The notes beneath the pieces were generated by a model, which was given only the letters and a program-made list of their open reading frames with translations, was not told where the DNA came from and did not search any database. A stretch of DNA of 64,000 bases from Hyphomicrobium_A sp963722495 (GTDB taxonomy: Bacteria > Pseudomonadota > Alphaproteobacteria > Rhizobiales > Hyphomicrobiaceae). Location: positions 124,001 through 188,000 of the forward strand of contig CAVRND010000008.1 in the NCBI GenBank assembly GCA_963722495.1. Direction: 5' to 3'. Position 1 is the first letter of the stretch. Each line of letters opens with the position of its first letter. The translations under genes were made by a program, and so were the position numbers. Of this stretch, positions 44,839-57,120 are shown piece after piece.

Positions 44839-47419
44839 TCAGAATTGTGCTGTCAGTGACGTATAGAAGGTGCGACCTGGGGCCGGCTGCTGAACGAGGC
44901 TGAGCGGATCCACATAGTAAGTGTCAGTCAGGTTGTTCACGTGGAACTCGGCCGTGAGGCTGTCGCTGATTTTGTATTCGGCGAATGTGTCAACCAGCGT
45001 GTAGGGCTCCCAGTCTACCAACGCGATGAACTGCGAAAGTCCCTGCGCCGTGACCTCACCATGTCCCGCCGCGCGCTGCCCCACGTAGCTGACGCGGCCG
45101 CCGACTGTGAGCGCATCGCTGAAGAACTTCTGAGAGAGCGTCAGGTCGACCGAATACTTGGGCGGCACGTGGTTGGTGGAATAGTCCGCGTAAAGCGTTC
45201 TGTTCCCGCACGTGTCGGCGGTGCGGCAGAAGGTGACGTCGGTGTAGTAGTTGGCGGCGAGATCGGTCGTAAATCCGCCGATGGTGTAGCGACCGGAGAA
45301 CTCCCAGCCGGAGAAGTGAGCCTGGTCGATGTTATAGACGAGCATGTACTGCTGTGTGGGCTCGATATGCCATTCGCGCGCAATGTAGTCGCTCACCGTC
45401 CAGTCGAAATAGCCGAGCTTGATCATGCCCTGGTCGGCGGACGCGAGGATCCCATCGGTGATGAGATTGGTGCCGATCTCCCAGTTGCTGGAACGCTCGG
45501 ACTTCAGGTCGGGGTTGAACATGGTGCTGAAGCCGGTGCTCGTCTCGAAGAGCGAAGGCGCTCGCAGCGCATTCGAATAGTTGACGTAGACCTGCGCACC
45601 CTTGAGAGGTTCGATGGTTACGCCTGCCGACGGACTGTAGCCTCCTTCTTCGGTCGTCTGGCCATGCGAGTTGGCGGCTACATTCTCCGAATGTACGCTG
45701 CGGTCCTGGCTTTGATAGCGCATGTACCGCAGTCCGCTGTTGAGCGTGAGCCACCTTGTGGCCCTCCAACCCAGCTTGCCGTATCCGGAAGCCTCTTCCC
45801 TCTTTGCATCGCGCAGATATGCGAGGTCGACCAAGTTGGTGAAGGCGCTCGGCATGGTATCCTCGTTTTTGTACGAGGCGCCGTAGTCGAGTGTAAACAA
45901 GCCGAATCCCGTCTCAACCTTGGAGACGTTTGACACGTCGCCGCCCCACATCTCAGTGTCCGACCCAACCCGATAGTCGGCCGGCAGCCCGAACATCGGT
46001 GGCGTGGCACCCCAGTTCTTCACTCGGATCGGATTGCGTTGCTCGAGCTGCGTGCGCCAGAGATTGGCCTTGAGATTGACGAACGGGTCACCGGCGGGAT
46101 TCCAGCGATACTGCAAGGTCGTCGTGTCGAGATCTATGCCGGTGGTTTGCACCTGCTGCTGCGCCTGGCTCATGTCGGTCGCAAAGCGCGAAGCAAGCTG
46201 GTCGCCGGCCTCGCTGCGGTAGCTGTTCTGGATGAGCTTGAGGCTCTGTCCACCGTCGAGGCGCAGCGTGCCTTTCAGGAGCCACGACTTGGTGTCGAGC
46301 TGCGTGTTGAGCACCTCCTCGCCGGCGCGATAGTTCGTGAGGCCGCCGTTTTCGATGTAGTCTCTATATATGAACGGGCAGCTTCCGTCGGGGTAGCAAT
46401 AGGGCCGCGGGCCACGACTTACGGGCTCTGCAGACGGGCCGTCCGTGCCTGCGAAGTAGTTGCCTTGCTTGCGGCGTGCGTAGCCAGCGAACAGGTCGAC
46501 GTAATCGGATTTCATCGCACCGGCCACGCTGCCCGAGCGCTGGGTTGGGTCGAGAAAATCAGGACGGTCCATACCCTTGTCGAGGGCGATACGGTGGGAT
46601 AGCCGTGCTTGGGTCGTTCCAGCCGATATTGTTCTGGATCGCGTAGCCTGCCTTAGCGTCCGGCTCGGGTGTGGTGGTATTTCCGCCGAGCCCACCTTTG
46701 GCGCGGAACCCAAACGTGTTCCCCGGCTTCACGATGTCGGCGGCGTCGAGCGTGCGCATGGCGACCGTGCCGGCGATGCCGGAGGACGCCGCATCCGAAC
46801 CCTTGATTATGCCGATGCCGGCCAGCAGGTCGGGATCAACGAAGGTCCTGTTCGAGATGCCCTGGTAGCCCTGATAGACGGTGACTTGGTTTTCCGCATC
46901 GTCGACCTTGACGCTCACGCGACCCAGCCCCTGCATGCCGCGAACGTTGACGTCGATTGATCCGGCGCCGTTGCGCGCCTCGCCCGACATGACGCCCGGC
47001 GTTCCGCGGAACATGTCGGCCGGGCTCGAGCCGCGAAAGCGCTCGATGTTCTCGCCGGAGATATAGTTCGTGGGCGCGGCGGTGCTGTAGGGCGCCTCGA
47101 CCAATTCCGCGCCGCTGGGCTCCTGGCGCGGCACGGACGTTGGTGCTGCCGCCGTTCCGCTCGCAGAGCCGGTAGGCGCCGCGCCCGGCTTCTTCACCTT
47201 CGCCGACTTCTTCTTTTTCTTCGCAGTATTCACTTCCAGCGGCGGAAGCGGAATGGAACTCGCCGCCGGTGAAGCCATTCCAGCGGCCGGTGGCGTGTCA
47301 CCCTGTTGTTTGGCTGTCTGTTCGGAAGCCGGCGCTTGCGCCAGTGCTCCACCGATTGCTGAGAAAAGTGCACACGCCACAACGCCTGCGGAAACGCCCG
47401 CAGCGACCAACTTTGACAT
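44839..47419 (-). CDS. TonB-dependent outer-membrane receptor, probable heme/iron uptake (frameshifted)
   Basis: About 860 residues with a frame change near 46590. A signal peptide (AGVVACALFSAIGGALAQ) is followed by a Pro/Lys-rich stretch with a KKKKK run. The plug domain (YISGENIERFRGSSPADMFR, GTPGVMSGEARNGAGSIDVN, VRGMQGLGRV) and the 22-strand barrel follow, ending GRTFYTSLTAQF. The plug/barrel pattern (LDRP-like DRPDFLDPTQ, YRKQGNY-like ARRKQGNYFAG) recalls heme/hemoglobin receptors. It imports an iron complex using TonB energy. The ligand is inferred only. GGGGGG precedes the ATG. Confidence 0.85.
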
Positions 47420-47589
47420 AGAGTCCCCCCAATACGCGATACAAGCTGGCTGGGACTCGACTGCGGGTGCGACGCATCCACTTGCTGGCAACCGGCGCGA
47501 ACTCGCGCGCCACATTGAATATCATTAAGTATACAATGGGAGTCAACAAAGCTCTTGGCGGCAGGTCGCTTACGCTGACGACAGCGACA

Positions 47590-47625
47590 AAAAAGCGGCG
47601 GGTGCCGGAGCGCCCGCCGCTTTTG
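47590..47625. terminator. Bidirectional intrinsic terminator after rlpA
   Basis: GCGGCGGG and CCCGCCGC form a perfect 8-bp stem around a 10-base loop. It is flanked by AAAAAA on the left and TTTT on the right, so it can function on both strands. On the minus strand it ends the rlpA transcript about 25 bases after the stop. Confidence 0.88.
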
Positions 47626-47648
47626 CAGTTCGTAAAAGGCCCTAAGCC

Positions 47649-48359
47649 TTAGCCGCCGAGACGCTCGACGGTGACGCGCGCGACGCCCGCGCCCTTCATG
47701 CCGATGACGCCGGCCGCAGCGGTCGAAAGATCGATGATGCGACCGCGAATGAACGGACCGCGATCGTTGATGGTGACGATCACCGACTTGCCGTTGTTCT
47801 TGTTGGTGACACGTACTTTGGTGCCGAACGGCAGCGTGCGATGTGCCGCCGTCATTGCGCTCGGATTGAAGCGCTGGCCCGACGCCGTCTGCGAGCCGGA
47901 TTCAGAGCCGTAGTAGGAGGCCATGCCCGACTGCGACGAGGTCGTGCGGTAGGCCTTCTCGGTGTCAACCTTGCGCTCGGCGACCGGCTTGTCCTTGGGC
48001 TGCTCGGTCGAAGCCTGGGTCTGCGGCTTGGCCTCGGGCTTGTTCTGAGCCTGCTTGCGCTCCGGCAGCTCGACCTTCGCCGGCGCCTTCTCCGCCTGCT
48101 GCTCTTTGCGTTCGGCGCGGGCAACGCGCTTGATGCCGCCTTCGTGCTTGGCAACGCGATTGCGCTTGCCGCTCGCCTGGCGGCGGTAGGTGCGCTCACC
48201 GGCGAAATCATGCGAGCGATGGCTCTTGGCCACCGGGGCGCCGCCGCAGGCGAAGGCCGGGCTCATGCAGGTCCACGGGGCATTTTCAGCGCTCGCCGGT
48301 GTCAGTGTGAGCAGGCCGAACGTCAGCGCTGCCAAAGCGGAAAAGATATAGGTCCGCAT
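47649..48359 (-). CDS. rlpA: Septal ring lytic transglycosylase RlpA family protein
   Basis: A 236-residue secreted cell-wall enzyme. A signal peptide is followed by a long Lys/Gln/Pro-rich linker and the C-terminal double-psi beta-barrel: SGMASYYGSESGSQTASGQR, HRTLPFGTKVRVTN, VTINDRGPFIRGRIIDLS. The catalytic Asp is in NDRGPF. RlpA cleaves glycan strands lacking stem peptides at the septum. It lacks the SPOR domain of the E. coli version. A terminator follows. Confidence 0.93.
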   Translation of the reverse strand: MRTYIFSALAALTFGLLTLTPASAENAPWTCMSPAFACGGAPVAKSHRSHDFAGERTYRRQASGKRNRVAKHEGGIKRVARAERKEQQAEKAPAKVELPERKQAQNKPEAKPQTQASTEQPKDKPVAERKVDTEKAYRTTSSQSGMASYYGSESGSQTASGQRFNPSAMTAAHRTLPFGTKVRVTNKNNGKSVIVTINDRGPFIRGRIIDLSTAAAGVIGMKGAGVARVTVERLGG

Positions 48360-48837
48360 CTTCTACTCCTCGTTGTCGGCGGCAAATGCTCGGGACGTTT
48401 GCGCGATCTCCGACCAGTTCGCGCATGGGGCGACTGGAGGCGCGCTCGTTGGGCGGCGCGCGATTGGGTGGGAGGAGATCGTTGTGTGCGTTTCGAAGTC
48501 CGGAGCGGAACACCAGAACCAGTTCAGCCGCCTAGAATGTTTATTGGGGAGTGCCCCCCGTCCTGGTGAGCGTTATCGATCATCGCTAATTGTGGCGGTC
48601 AATGCTTCAATTTGAGCGACAATTGCGCAACATTTGAAGGAATGACGGCGGGCAAAGGAGTTAGGTGTTCGGTGCAGCGCGGGTACCGCGACCGCGGGTC
48701 GCAGTGTGACGGCGGAACCTCCCGCACGGCGTTGCCGCGAGATGCAATTTCCGCGTAACATCGCGATGGGGCACGACCGGCCGCCCCGTTAGACCTCGTG
48801 TCCAAGCGCCGTCTCCAATGCCTTTGGAGGCACCGCT
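48360..48837. other. Long intergenic region between rlpA and chrA
   Basis: 478 bases. The part 48575-48650 is AT-richer with an inverted repeat CTTCAATTTG ... CATTTGAAG (48604-48640), a possible operator or promoter region. Otherwise no gene or RNA is recognised. Confidence 0.4.
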
Positions 48838-50154
48838 ATGGAAAACTCGAGCAACGGCGCCGGGCGCGCGCCCACTTCCGTCCCGCCAACCTTCCGCAAG
48901 CTCATCTCCGTCTTCGGCAAGATCGGGCTTTTGTCGTTCGGCGGCCCCGCGGCGCAGATCGCACTGATGCATCGCGTGCTGGTCGACGAGCAGCGCTGGC
49001 TCGACGAGCGACGTTTTCTCTCCGCGCTCAGCTTCTGCATGTTGCTGCCGGGGCCGGAGGCGATGCAGCTCGCGACCTATTCGGGCTGGCGATTGTACGG
49101 CGTCAGGGGCGGGCTCGCCGCCGGCCTGCTGTTTGTCTTGCCCGGCGCGGCACTCGTGCTGGCGCTATCGGTGCTTTATGGCGCCTACGGCCAAACGCCC
49201 ACGGTCGCGGCGCTGTTCGTCGGCGTCAAAGCCGCCGTGCTCGCCATCGTGCTGCAGGCGCTGGTGCGGGTGGCCGGCCGCGCCATCAAAGGCCGTCTCG
49301 ATTGGGGTGTGGCTGCCGCTGCCTTCGTTGCCATCTTCTTCTTCAACCTGCCGTTCCCGCTGGTCGTCGCCGCCGCTGCCGCGGCCGGCTATTTCCTGCG
49401 TTCCAGCGACGTTGCCGAGCTGCCGGCGGATGCCGCTGTGCCCGTGCCCATCTCGGCAACGCTGCGCACGCTGGCGGTGTGGCTCGCCGTATGGCTATTG
49501 CCGCTGGCAGTGATCACCGCGTTCTTCGGCAGCGAGCACGTGCTGGCGCAGCTGGCCTTCTTCTTCTCCAAGCTCGCCGTCGTCACCTTCGGCGGCGCCT
49601 ACGCCGTGCTCGCCTACATGGCGCAGGAGGCGGTCAACGGGTTTGGATGGCTCACCGCCGGCGAGATGCTCGACGGCCTTGGCCTCGCCGAGACGACCAA
49701 CGGCCCGCTCATCCTCGTCACCGAGTTCGTCGGCTACATCGCGGCGCTGCGCGCCGGTGGAGTCGCTATGGGCATCCTCGGCGCGATCGTAACCCTGTGG
49801 GCGACGTTCGCGCCCTGCTTCCTGTGGATCTTCGTCGGCGCGCCCTACATCGAGCGCCTGACGCATGCGCCGCGGTTGGCGTCGGCGCTGCGCACGGTCA
49901 CCGCTGCCGTCGTCGGCGTCATCGCCAATCTATCGCTATGGTTCGCGCTGCATGTCCTCTTTGCGCGCGTCGACGAGCGGCACTTGGGTCCGCTCCGCCT
50001 ATTCGTGCCGGACGTTGCTTCGCTCGACGTCGTCGCCTTAGCGCTGTCGGTTGTTGCACTGGTGCTGATCTTCGCACTGCGCTGGAGCATCGTCGCCACG
50101 CTCGGCGTCTGCGGTGTGGCGGCGCTGCTCTGGCTCGGCGTGGCACCCGGCTAG
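48838..50154 (+). CDS. chrA: Chromate transporter ChrA (bidomain)
   Basis: A 438-residue membrane protein with two homologous CHR halves. The first has FGKIGLLSFGGPAAQIALMH and LLPGPEAMQLATYSGW; the second has FFSKLAVVTFGGAYAVLAYM and GLAETTNGPLILVTEFVGY. Twelve or so helices fit proton-driven efflux of chromate. No ChrB regulator gene is adjacent. It ends 14 bases before corA's stop on the opposite strand. Confidence 0.93.
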   Translation: MENSSNGAGRAPTSVPPTFRKLISVFGKIGLLSFGGPAAQIALMHRVLVDEQRWLDERRFLSALSFCMLLPGPEAMQLATYSGWRLYGVRGGLAAGLLFVLPGAALVLALSVLYGAYGQTPTVAALFVGVKAAVLAIVLQALVRVAGRAIKGRLDWGVAAAAFVAIFFFNLPFPLVVAAAAAAGYFLRSSDVAELPADAAVPVPISATLRTLAVWLAVWLLPLAVITAFFGSEHVLAQLAFFFSKLAVVTFGGAYAVLAYMAQEAVNGFGWLTAGEMLDGLGLAETTNGPLILVTEFVGYIAALRAGGVAMGILGAIVTLWATFAPCFLWIFVGAPYIERLTHAPRLASALRTVTAAVVGVIANLSLWFALHVLFARVDERHLGPLRLFVPDVASLDVVALALSVVALVLIFALRWSIVATLGVCGVAALLWLGVAPG

Positions 50155-50167
50155 AAATGCCGTCGGC

Positions 50168-51139
50168 CTAGAACCAGCCCTTGCGACGGAAATAGATGAC
50201 CGGACCCACGGCGGCGAGAACCATTAGCCCGAGCGCCCAGGGATAGCCGAGCGTCCAATCGAGCTCCGGCATGTGCTTGAAGTTCATGCCGTAGACCGAG
50301 GCGACCAGCGTCGGCGGGAGCAAGATGACGGCCATCACCGAGAACAGCTTGATGATCTGGTTCTGCTCCATGGAGATCATGCCGAGCGTCGCATCGAGGA
50401 TGAAGCCGATGCGTTGCGACAGGAACTTGGTGTGGTCCATCAGCGCATTGATGTCGCGCTGGGCGCCCTTGATGCGTTGGCGGATGCGCGGGTCGTCCTC
50501 GCGGTCCTGGGTCGCCTGCACGAAGAACAGCAGCATCCGGTTCAACGAGGTCGCGCTCTCCTCGGCGCGGGCGGTGATGTCGCCGGCCTTGCCGATGCGC
50601 TTCAGAATGGCCTCCAGGCGCCGGTTACGAGTTTGCTGTCCGCCGCGCAGATCGAACACCGACTGCGCCAGCCGTTCCACTTCGTCCTGGATGCGCTCGA
50701 TGAGGTCGGCCATGCGGTGGACGATGGCGTCGATCAACCCGGTCATGATTGAAGCGCCGGTGGTGCATGACGCATCACCCTTCTCGACGCGCTGCAGGTA
50801 GAGCGGAAACGCCTTCGGTTCGGCGTAGCGCACGGTGACGAGACGATCGCCGGCAAGAATGAAGGTGACCGGTGTCGTCTGTGGAACGGGCGCTTCGACG
50901 TTGTAGACGATCGACGCCGTCATGAAGTAGGCGCCGCGCTCCTGATAGAAGCGGTTGGACGGCTCGATCTCGCGCATCTCGGCGCGCGAGGGAATGTCGA
51001 TCGACAGCGCATCCTCGACGAACTTGTCTTCCTCGACCGTCGGCTGCAGCAGGTCGATCCACACGCAATTGCCGGTCAGCGGAGCGCCCGGCTCATGCAC
51101 CTTCAGGCCTTTGCCGTTCGCTTCGTAGATGATCATCAT
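50168..51139 (-). CDS. corA: CorA-type magnesium/cobalt transporter
   Basis: A 323-residue pentameric ion channel protein. The long helical cytoplasmic funnel is followed by two C-terminal helices with the pore motif VYGMNFKHMPELDW; the end is the basic YFRRKGWF. The start (MMIIYEANGKGL) was chosen at the conserved N-terminal strand. A further upstream frame is arginine-rich without family similarity. Confidence 0.94.
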   Translation of the reverse strand: MMIIYEANGKGLKVHEPGAPLTGNCVWIDLLQPTVEEDKFVEDALSIDIPSRAEMREIEPSNRFYQERGAYFMTASIVYNVEAPVPQTTPVTFILAGDRLVTVRYAEPKAFPLYLQRVEKGDASCTTGASIMTGLIDAIVHRMADLIERIQDEVERLAQSVFDLRGGQQTRNRRLEAILKRIGKAGDITARAEESATSLNRMLLFFVQATQDREDDPRIRQRIKGAQRDINALMDHTKFLSQRIGFILDATLGMISMEQNQIIKLFSVMAVILLPPTLVASVYGMNFKHMPELDWTLGYPWALGLMVLAAVGPVIYFRRKGWF

Positions 51140-51307
51140 GCGCTTGGGCTCCGGCGCCGCGATTAGGACACCAGCGACGGTCCTTGCGACCCTTCTGGCG
51201 CGCTTCCTACGCCCGCGCTGCCGGGAGCGCAACCGCGGCAAGACGGCGCCTGTGGAGGTTTCTTGGGAGCGGTGCCGGGAAGCTTCAGATAGCTGACAGT
51301 TAGGGAT

Positions 51308-51844
51308 TTAGGCGTGACTTATAACGCGTCGGCCGGGGTATTCCTCGCGCTCGCGCTTTTCGCGGCTGTCGATCCGCAGCCGCCATAGCTTCATGCGACC
51401 GCCCTCGCGCCTCAGCTCCGCCGTGACGTCGGCGAAGCCGCCGGCGAATTTGCCGACGAACGACACCTTGACCGAGCGGCTGATCAGCTCGGCCAATCGC
51501 TCGGCCGCCACGGAGGGGGAGTTCACGTCGTGCCAGAAGGCGCGCGACCAACGCGTCTCGACGGTCACGTTGTCGGCGTACAGCAGAGTGCCGAGCGGCT
51601 TGAGGCTATCGATCTGCGCATGCAGGACCGGCGCCAATTCCTCGCGCGCTTGCTCGGCGTAGTGCTTCTCGATGTCGGCTAGGGTCCAGGTGCGGGATAG
51701 CTCGCGCGTCACCTCGACGGCGAGCCTCTCATAGTCCTCGCCGTGCGTGTCGATGTCGGCGGCCACGTTGCCGAGGAAGCTCGCGCAGAAAACGATCAGC
51801 GCGGCGAACAGCACTCCGAGGCCGGAAAAGAACGTGCGTAGCAT
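51308..51844 (-). CDS. Hypothetical membrane-anchored protein
   Basis: A 178-residue protein with one N-terminal membrane segment (FFSGLGVLFAALIVFCASFL) and a soluble part of mixed helix and strand (VEVTRELSRTWTLADIEKHY). Probably a periplasmic anchor protein, resembling small uncharacterised Hyphomicrobiales proteins. No catalytic motif seen. Confidence 0.7.
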   Translation of the reverse strand: MLRTFFSGLGVLFAALIVFCASFLGNVAADIDTHGEDYERLAVEVTRELSRTWTLADIEKHYAEQAREELAPVLHAQIDSLKPLGTLLYADNVTVETRWSRAFWHDVNSPSVAAERLAELISRSVKVSFVGKFAGGFADVTAELRREGGRMKLWRLRIDSREKREREEYPGRRVISHA

Positions 51845-52001
51845 CTCGCGTCCCGATCAAAGCGCGGCGACGAACCGGCGCTCGGGGCTGAATGCCACGG
51901 CCACGGCCCACCCCGCAGGATTGGAACCCGTATGAACTATAGGCCAGCTTCGGGCTGTTCCGCAAAGGACAAGGCTAAGGCGAGAGCCCGTTAACCGACG
52001 C

Positions 52002-52256
52002 TTAGCCGAGCAGCTTGGGATCTTCGCGGTCGTGCGTATGGCCGAGGGCGGTGAGCAGCGCTTTGTCGAGCTTTCCGGGATCGAGGATTACCTTGTCGTC
52101 GTGCACCTTGCGGATCGCCGAGCGGGGGATTTTGAATTCGCCCCCGTTTTCGATGTAGACGACGATGTGGTCGTTGGCCACCGCGCGCACCCCGCCGATG
52201 CCTTCCTTGCCCTCGGCGAGGAACGCCATGAAGCCGGTTTCGATCTGCTCGTCCAT
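52002..52256 (-). CDS. Small conserved hypothetical protein (DUF2171-like barrel)
   Basis: An 84-residue soluble protein. GIGGVRAVANDHIVVYIENG followed by EFKIPRSAIRKVHDDKVIL is the PRC/DUF2171-type layout of small beta-barrels. AAAGGAGC precedes the ATG. Role unknown. Confidence 0.7.
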   Translation of the reverse strand: MDEQIETGFMAFLAEGKEGIGGVRAVANDHIVVYIENGGEFKIPRSAIRKVHDDKVILDPGKLDKALLTALGHTHDREDPKLLG

Positions 52257-52298
52257 CGTTGCTCCTTTAGGCGGCTGCGACGGCTACCTATTCTATAC

Positions 52299-52321
52299 GT
52301 CATCCCGGCGTAGGCCGGGCT
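52299..52321. repeat. REP-like palindrome
   Basis: CGTCATCCCGGCGTAGGCCGGG contains a 6-bp GC stem (CCCGGC/GCCGGG) with a 4-base loop. The GTCATCCCGGC half resembles the REP-like palindromes widespread in alphaproteobacterial intergenic regions. It lies just upstream of the gene at 52256. Confidence 0.5.
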
Positions 52322-52478
52322 CTACGCAAGTATCCGTGTGCACACTGTGCATGGCGGTTCTACGTTGCAACGTCACGCCTTAAACGACCGTTGCACTATC
52401 TGAAGCCGGCGTAATTCTTGGCATCCATGCGTAGAATGGCTTTGCCTTGACGCCAGGTTGACGGTTAAGCAGCCGGTC

Positions 52479-54647
<2,169 letters not shown>

Positions 54648-54766
54648 TCTTCGCCTTGATCTCGCTCGGGTGTTCGGGGCGGGGTCGTCGCCGCCCTGCA
54701 ATTCGAACATAGCAGAATCTTGCCGCATTGCGCCGGGACGCGGCGTCGCCGCAAGGGCAAATCTAC

Positions 54767-55255
54767 TTAATTGTCTCTATCCGTCCAAGACGTTGATCTG
54801 AGCAAGGTGGCCCGACGGCCGGCCGGCCGATTAATATCGGCGGTGCAGGTGGCGTTGCCGTTGACGCTTTTCACGAAGGCGCGCAGCTGGTTCAGATCGT
54901 GCCGCTGCTCGAGCTCCAGCGCCTTACCGTCGGCCACCCGCCAGTCGTGGACGAAGCGCGTCTCGAGAACCTTGCCGGACTTCTTGTGGCGGAATTTCAC
55001 ATCAGTCTCCGCCGAGGCGCGGTCGTCGGCGACGATGATCGGGCCGGGATCGAAGGCGAGGATGTCGTACTGCTCCATGAAGTTATGCACCATCAGCGCG
55101 ATCTCGGCGCGACTGCGCGGTCGCGCCTCGCCATCGAGGTCATCGGGCAGCTCTGCCTTGAACTTGAAATCGTCGCTGAGCAGGTTGACGATCTCGGCGA
55201 GCCGCTTCTCGCGGCAGCATCGATAGATGTTCTGCAGCAGTGCAGCCGGGTCCAT
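54767..55255 (-). CDS. SnoaL/NTF2-like fold hypothetical protein
   Basis: A 162-residue protein. The N-terminal helix (DPAALLQNIYRCCREKRLAE), the middle ALMVHNFMEQYDILAFDPGP and the strands ETDVKFRHKKSGKVLETRFV with HDWRVADGKALELEQ follow the cone-shaped SnoaL-like fold. The start at 55255 is the first at the family length. The basic C-terminal tail (RATLLRSTSW) may be due to a frame error. Confidence 0.65.
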   Translation of the reverse strand: MDPAALLQNIYRCCREKRLAEIVNLLSDDFKFKAELPDDLDGEARPRSRAEIALMVHNFMEQYDILAFDPGPIIVADDRASAETDVKFRHKKSGKVLETRFVHDWRVADGKALELEQRHDLNQLRAFVKSVNGNATCTADINRPAGRRATLLRSTSWTDRDN

Positions 55256-55567
55256 TGCGCAATCGATCTCTTTGGCCTTTACGCGAAGGGAAGCTATTTG
55301 CTCCGCCCGGCGTGTAAGAAATGATTGACGCCGCGAGTGGTGGGCGCCCAAAACCCATTCGTCCAGCGCAACAAAAACGCGAAGGTTGCCGCGTCTTAAC
55401 GTAGGGTTGTGGGAGCTGAGTGCCCCAAATGAACGAAGATTTCCAGTAAAAACGTCTTGCGGCAGACGGTCTGGCGGCGACCCTCGGAACTTCCCCATCT
55501 CAAATACCGTTTCTTCGCCGCGGGCGCGCTCGGCGCAAACACGAGCCAGGAGGAGGGCGTCTCGCCC

Positions 55568-56191
55568 ATGTCGATCAGCGACGTGAAGCAGCGCGCCAAT
55601 GCGTTGGGACGCCAAATTCTATGCCAGGCCCGCCACAATTGGCGATTGCTGGTCGGCGCGGCGATTGCCGGAGCAACGGTCTACTGGGCGATCGAACTCA
55701 GCGACTACCAGGGCCGCTACGACATTCCGTCGGCATATGCAGTGAAAATGACCTGCGAGCCTGATCCCGAGTCAGTGCTTTGGAGCGGTGGCTGCGACCG
55801 CGTCGCCGCCGACATCGCCCGCACCGACAAGCCATCGTTCTTCGCCCTCTACCGGGCCTTCGTCACCGTCCACCACCGGCAGATACCTTCGCCGCAGACG
55901 CGCCGCCGGTTCGCCGATGTGGCGTGCGATCCGGGCTTCGATCGCGACGCGACCCTCAAGGGCACGCGCTTCATTCTGGAGCCAGTGCGTGTGCGGTTCA
56001 CAGACGCCTGCACCCTGGCACACGCCCAGGCAATCATGGCCGAGATCGACCAGCGCGATCGCGCTTTGCTGGTCATCGGGCGTGAGGGTCTCAGCCACGA
56101 GGCACTGTTCGCCGGCGCCCTCGCCAATCTGACGGAACCGCTTGTCATATTTGGAGGCGCAGTCGTCCTGGCCGCGCTGCTGATTCTCTAG
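55568..56191 (+). CDS. Hypothetical membrane protein
   Basis: A 207-residue protein with a signal-anchor-like segment (LLVGAAIAGATVYWAIEL) and a terminal hydrophobic tail (VIFGGAVVLAALLIL), so both ends may insert in the membrane with a soluble domain between. The middle has Cys residues in MTCEPDPESVLWSGGCDRVA and ADVACDPGFD. AGGAGGAGG upstream of the ATG supports the start. No known family. Confidence 0.65.
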   Translation: MSISDVKQRANALGRQILCQARHNWRLLVGAAIAGATVYWAIELSDYQGRYDIPSAYAVKMTCEPDPESVLWSGGCDRVAADIARTDKPSFFALYRAFVTVHHRQIPSPQTRRRFADVACDPGFDRDATLKGTRFILEPVRVRFTDACTLAHAQAIMAEIDQRDRALLVIGREGLSHEALFAGALANLTEPLVIFGGAVVLAALLIL

Positions 56192-56314
56192 GCAGCGACC
56201 CGGGCAAAAACGCCAGCGATTCCCGATGGCTATTTTTGCTGAGGGGTGCGTCCCGGCGGTCATTGTGTGCCACTGACGGAATCGCTTAAAGTTCACCGGT
56301 CCTAGGGGTGCAGC

Positions 56315-56608
56315 ATGCAATTGAAGACAGCGTTCGCCGCCATCGGTCTGGCTCTCACGGCCGGCCTATACGCGCCTGCGCCGGCGGAAGCCGGCTGGTT
56401 CTGGCGCGATAAGGACCCCGACGCGCCGGATCGCTACCCGTACGTCTACGAGCCGCCGCGCTATTATCCCTACTACAACTCGGGCGATTGGCGTCCGGCG
56501 TCCGAGATGCGCCGCCCGCGCCCGTACTATCAGCAGCCGCCGTACTACCCGGCCTGGGGTTATCCGATCGGCTGTCAGTCGGATTGCGCCGGTGCGCCGC
56601 TGAAGTAG
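56315..56608 (+). CDS. Small secreted Tyr/Pro-rich protein
   Basis: A 97-residue protein with a signal peptide (AFAAIGLALTAGLYAPAPAEA) and a mature part rich in Tyr, Pro, Trp and Arg (YEPPRYYPYYNSGDWRPAS). Two Cys at the end (GCQSDCAG). Such periplasmic or surface peptides are common but uncharacterised. Confidence 0.65.
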   Translation: MQLKTAFAAIGLALTAGLYAPAPAEAGWFWRDKDPDAPDRYPYVYEPPRYYPYYNSGDWRPASEMRRPRPYYQQPPYYPAWGYPIGCQSDCAGAPLK

Positions 56609-56654
56609 GCGCCTTCAATTTTCTTGCTGACGAGTACGATTCCGTCTCGAGCGA

Positions 56655-56912
56655 TCAGCCGTGCCCGCGCATCTTGATGCGCGCCGCGAGTATCTTCGCG
56701 CTCTCGAAGGCGAACATGATGCCACCCGCGAATAGGAGCGGGGCCAGCGCGTAGTGCCAAACGTGCGTCGCATGCATCGCCAGCGCGATGCCCTTCCCCG
56801 TGAACAAAATACCGAGCAGCGTCCGTACGACAAGCCATAGTGTCGTGCGGCTGGCGAGGATTTCGTCCGTGCGCTCGTTGTCGCGATCGATCCAATCCAT
56901 GATGCGTGACAT
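56655..56912 (-). CDS. Small membrane protein
   Basis: An 85-residue protein. A charged N-terminal helix (MSRIMDWIDRDNERTDEIL) is followed by two membrane segments (LWLVVRTLLGILFTGKGIAL and HYALAPLLFAGGIMFAFES). Inner membrane; unknown role. Confidence 0.6.
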   Translation of the reverse strand: MSRIMDWIDRDNERTDEILASRTTLWLVVRTLLGILFTGKGIALAMHATHVWHYALAPLLFAGGIMFAFESAKILAARIKMRGHG

Positions 56913-57082
56913 TGGGGGCCTCAGTTCAAGTGACGAGCTGCGCCGCGCAGCCGTAGCGGCACGGGTTACGCCCATCGGGCCGCCCGAACTGTTCCCTTGG
57001 GGACAGAGCCAAGTGTCTGATTGTCGCGCTATTTTGGCCGCGGGCCAATGAACTCGGACACTCGTTCGCCGCAGCAGTGGTT

Positions 57083-57111
57083 GTCATCCTCGGGGCACGC
57101 CCGAGGATGAC
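57083..57111. repeat. Perfect 12-bp-stem palindrome, REP-like
   Basis: GTCATCCTCGGG and CCCGAGGATGAC are exact reverse complements around GCACG. The same type of TCATCCTCGGG palindrome is common between genes in Bradyrhizobium-like genomes. It lies 9 bases after the FKBP gene stop and may stabilise or end that mRNA. Confidence 0.75.
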
Positions 57112-57120
57112 AGGTATTGG

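Noticed and set aside
51890..51960. tRNA-like T-arm (GGGTTCCAATCC on the minus strand)
   Set aside because: The flanks form no acceptor, D or anticodon arms; T stem pairs only partly.
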